This document shows positions 40,244 through 41,903 of a stretch of DNA of 41,903 bases, in pieces. Position numbers and translations under genes: made by a program. Under the pieces are notes generated by a model. The model was given only the letters and a program-made list of their open reading frames with translations. It did no database searches and was not told the origin of the DNA. The first letter of the stretch is position 1. The number at the start of each line of letters is the position of its first letter. Source of the stretch: CALKKN01 sp050118555. Its GTDB lineage: Bacteria > Pseudomonadota > Gammaproteobacteria > Xanthomonadales > SZUA-36. The stretch lies in assembly GCA_050118555.1 (NCBI GenBank), contig JASFKQ010000006.1:1-41903 (forward strand), in the 5' to 3' direction.

Positions 40244-41903
40244 TCAACCGGCCTCTCCAGCCAGGCTGTGCACCGCGCGGTGGGCCTCCTCGATGGCCGC
40301 TTCGGTCATCGCGTTGGAAGCAGCGTCGGTGCCCGCGAACGCGATGTTGCCCACCCGCTGTCGTGCTTCGATCCAGGGACGGGTCTGGTGGTGCCAGCGA
40401 TCCGGCGACCAGGCGACATCCCCGGCGTCGACCGAGTAGGCGTAGCCGTGCGGCCAGCGGTTGACCGTGATTCCGGCGATATCGCGCGCCGGGTCGAAGC
40501 CGCCGGGACCCAGCATGCGACCGAGCTGGTCGCGCAGTTCGCGCTCGAAGGTTTCGAACGATGTCCCAAGCAGGGCCCTGCGGCCGGCCCGGAACTGCTC
40601 GGGCGCCGGAAGACCCGGCGCAGTCGGAATATGCTGCAGGTGGAGAATGACGGGCTCCTCAGGTGATTGAGCAAAGTGGTAATCGCCCATACTCACGGGA
40701 TGCGTGAACATCACTGTCTGGAAGAAACTGCCGGGGCAGTAAGCCCGGTGCATCCCCAGTTTGGCCAGACTCTGCCAGTTGCGGATCAGCACATTGGTGT
40801 AGACAAGCGGCGCGCGATCCGAACTTCGTAGCGCCGTCACCTGGCCCATCGGAATTTCCTTGCAGATATACGGCAGCATCGCATGGTAGCCGGCCCAGAC
40901 GACTTTGCCCGCCGAAATGGTGTGCGCTTCGTTGTTGTTCACACAGGTGATGTCGACTTCGGCGTCGAGCTTGCCGTTCCGGTGCCGCAGGTCAACCACG
41001 GTGCTGTTCAACCGGATTCGGGTGTGGTTTTCAGGCCGGTCCAGCCGGGAATAATCGAAGCGCGCGCTGACGATATCCTCCATCGTGTGGCCGGGCGCCG
41101 CTTCGGGAACCAGCTTGCGCGCGAGCAGGCGGGCGACCGAGGCGTTGCCGTCCGGGAAGAAGAATCCACGGTTTTCCAATGCACCGCCGCTTTCTTCTCC
41201 GCCTTTGGCCGCAAAGCCAGGATAACCGCTGAGCTGCGCCATCCAGGCCGGCAGTGCATCGGCGCCAATGGCCCAGTAACTGTGCGGCAGCTTCTGCACG
41301 TAGGCGAGGACTTCGTCACCAAACCCACCGTAGGTCCGGAGATAGTCACGCCAGCTGAGCGACTCGAGTATCGCGCGGGATTCTTCCGGGGTCTTGCCTT
41401 CCAGATAGTTGTCCGTGTCAGCGTACAGCCGCTGCAGTTCCGCCCTGCCGGCCACCGACAGGGGTAATTGGTCTATCGAGCCGCCAAAGCCATGCGCGCC
41501 GGTGGCCAGAAAATCCGCGCCGAAGGTCTCCTTGTCGAAGAAGCTGACTCCGCCGAGGCCATACGACGCGAACAATTCGTCGTGATAGAACTCGTCATTG
41601 CGTTCGGTCTCGATGCCGAGCTCGCGGATGACCTGTTTCGAGACGGCCGGGTAGGTCCATGGCGCCTCGATGAACATCGTGCCCCCGTAGCCGATGAACA
41701 TCCGGCCGTCGAGCTCGAACTCGTTCCGCTTGGCGTGACCGCCGAAATCGTCGTGGTTGTCGAGCACCAGGATTTGTGCCTCGGGGTTCACGTCCCGGCG
41801 GTAAATGTAGGCGGCGGAAAGGCCGCTGATGCCGGCGCCCACGACCACGAGATCGTAGTGCTCATCCGCCTTGGTGACCGGCCAGTGCCGACCCTGTACC
41901 GTC
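40244..41903 (-). CDS. Spermidine-dehydrogenase-like FAD oxidoreductase, 5'-truncated by the window
   Basis: The frame stays open to the right edge, so the N-terminus is missing; 552 residues are visible. YDLVVVGAGISGLSAAYIYR is the FAD site and LVLDNHDDFGGHAKRNEFEL follows, a combination typical of the SpdH-like family of about 620-640 residues. The C-terminal FAD motif is VGNIAFAGTDAASNAMTEAA. Homologues often carry a Tat signal upstream, which cannot be seen here. The annotation as spermidine dehydrogenase is by family; the amine substrate is not proven. Confidence 0.86.
   Translation of the reverse strand, partial: TVQGRHWPVTKADEHYDLVVVGAGISGLSAAYIYRRDVNPEAQILVLDNHDDFGGHAKRNEFELDGRMFIGYGGTMFIEAPWTYPAVSKQVIRELGIETERNDEFYHDELFASYGLGGVSFFDKETFGADFLATGAHGFGGSIDQLPLSVAGRAELQRLYADTDNYLEGKTPEESRAILESLSWRDYLRTYGGFGDEVLAYVQKLPHSYWAIGADALPAWMAQLSGYPGFAAKGGEESGGALENRGFFFPDGNASVARLLARKLVPEAAPGHTMEDIVSARFDYSRLDRPENHTRIRLNSTVVDLRHRNGKLDAEVDITCVNNNEAHTISAGKVVWAGYHAMLPYICKEIPMGQVTALRSSDRAPLVYTNVLIRNWQSLAKLGMHRAYCPGSFFQTVMFTHPVSMGDYHFAQSPEEPVILHLQHIPTAPGLPAPEQFRAGRRALLGTSFETFERELRDQLGRMLGPGGFDPARDIAGITVNRWPHGYAYSVDAGDVAWSPDRWHHQTRPWIEARQRVGNIAFAGTDAASNAMTEAAIEEAHRAVHSLAGEAG

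Noticed and set aside
1..41903. CRISPR array, intact insertion sequence, integrase or prophage genes
   Set aside because: No regularly spaced short repeats, transposase, integrase or phage structural motifs were seen on either strand.

Overview
The window is a high-GC chromosomal stretch (about 63-65% by eye) from what looks like a marine or soil gammaproteobacterium. The hints are an IPTL-CTERM-like surface protein, the NAGGN osmolyte operon, a DUF5916 protein, adenylate-cyclase-type TPR proteins and GGGGTC/GACCCC intergenic palindromes. This lineage guess (Woeseia- or Wenzhouxiangella-like) is inference. I see no rRNA, tRNA, CRISPR array or intact insertion sequence.

Layout. Positions 2-1309 hold the C-terminal part of a secreted, repeat-containing protein with a C-terminal sorting signal. 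Positions 1520-12142 form a co-directional block: a SARP/BTAD-AAA-TPR regulator, a two-domain DUF4242-like protein, an OsmC-like protein, a flavin monooxygenase, a second two-domain DUF4242-like protein, a second FAD/NAD(P) oxidoreductase, a MaoC hydratase, a single-domain DUF4242 protein, a VOC protein, a GlxA/AraC-type regulator and a small DUF5808-like membrane protein. Several junctions overlap by ATGA, so parts of this are clearly operonic. I know of no described pathway with this composition; it is the best candidate here for an uncharacterised system.

Positions 15178-12205 (minus) encode a Gfo/Idh/MocA oxidoreductase and two family-2 glycosyltransferases joined by GTGA and TTGA overlaps, followed upstream by a GNAT acetyltransferase (15373-15936). 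Positions 21742-16031 (minus) are the N-acetylglutaminylglutamine amide (NAGGN) operon: asnO, ngg and two tandem M42 peptidases, one of which has lost a metal-ligand glutamate. After a VOC gene come a DUF5916 outer-membrane-type protein, an SDR dehydrogenase and a CPA2 cation/proton antiporter, all on the minus strand.

Positions 27.8-32.9 kb are looser: a long gap ending in a mosaic of two dispersed repeats, an FkbM methyltransferase, a TolB-like/TPR membrane protein without a canonical start, and a rhamnulokinase relic whose deletion junction recurs in the upstream repeat. Then come an MDR oxidoreductase and an S9 prolyl-oligopeptidase-type peptidase (minus), and an alpha/beta hydrolase (plus) whose start codon directly abuts a 26-bp inverted repeat. 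Positions 36448-40085 (plus) hold a helical DUF2934/HhH-like protein, a GH13_18 sucrose-phosphorylase-family enzyme and an HAD phosphatase of the sucrose-phosphatase type. With NAGGN and the antiporter this suggests osmotic adaptation. The right edge cuts a spermidine-dehydrogenase-like flavoprotein (minus).
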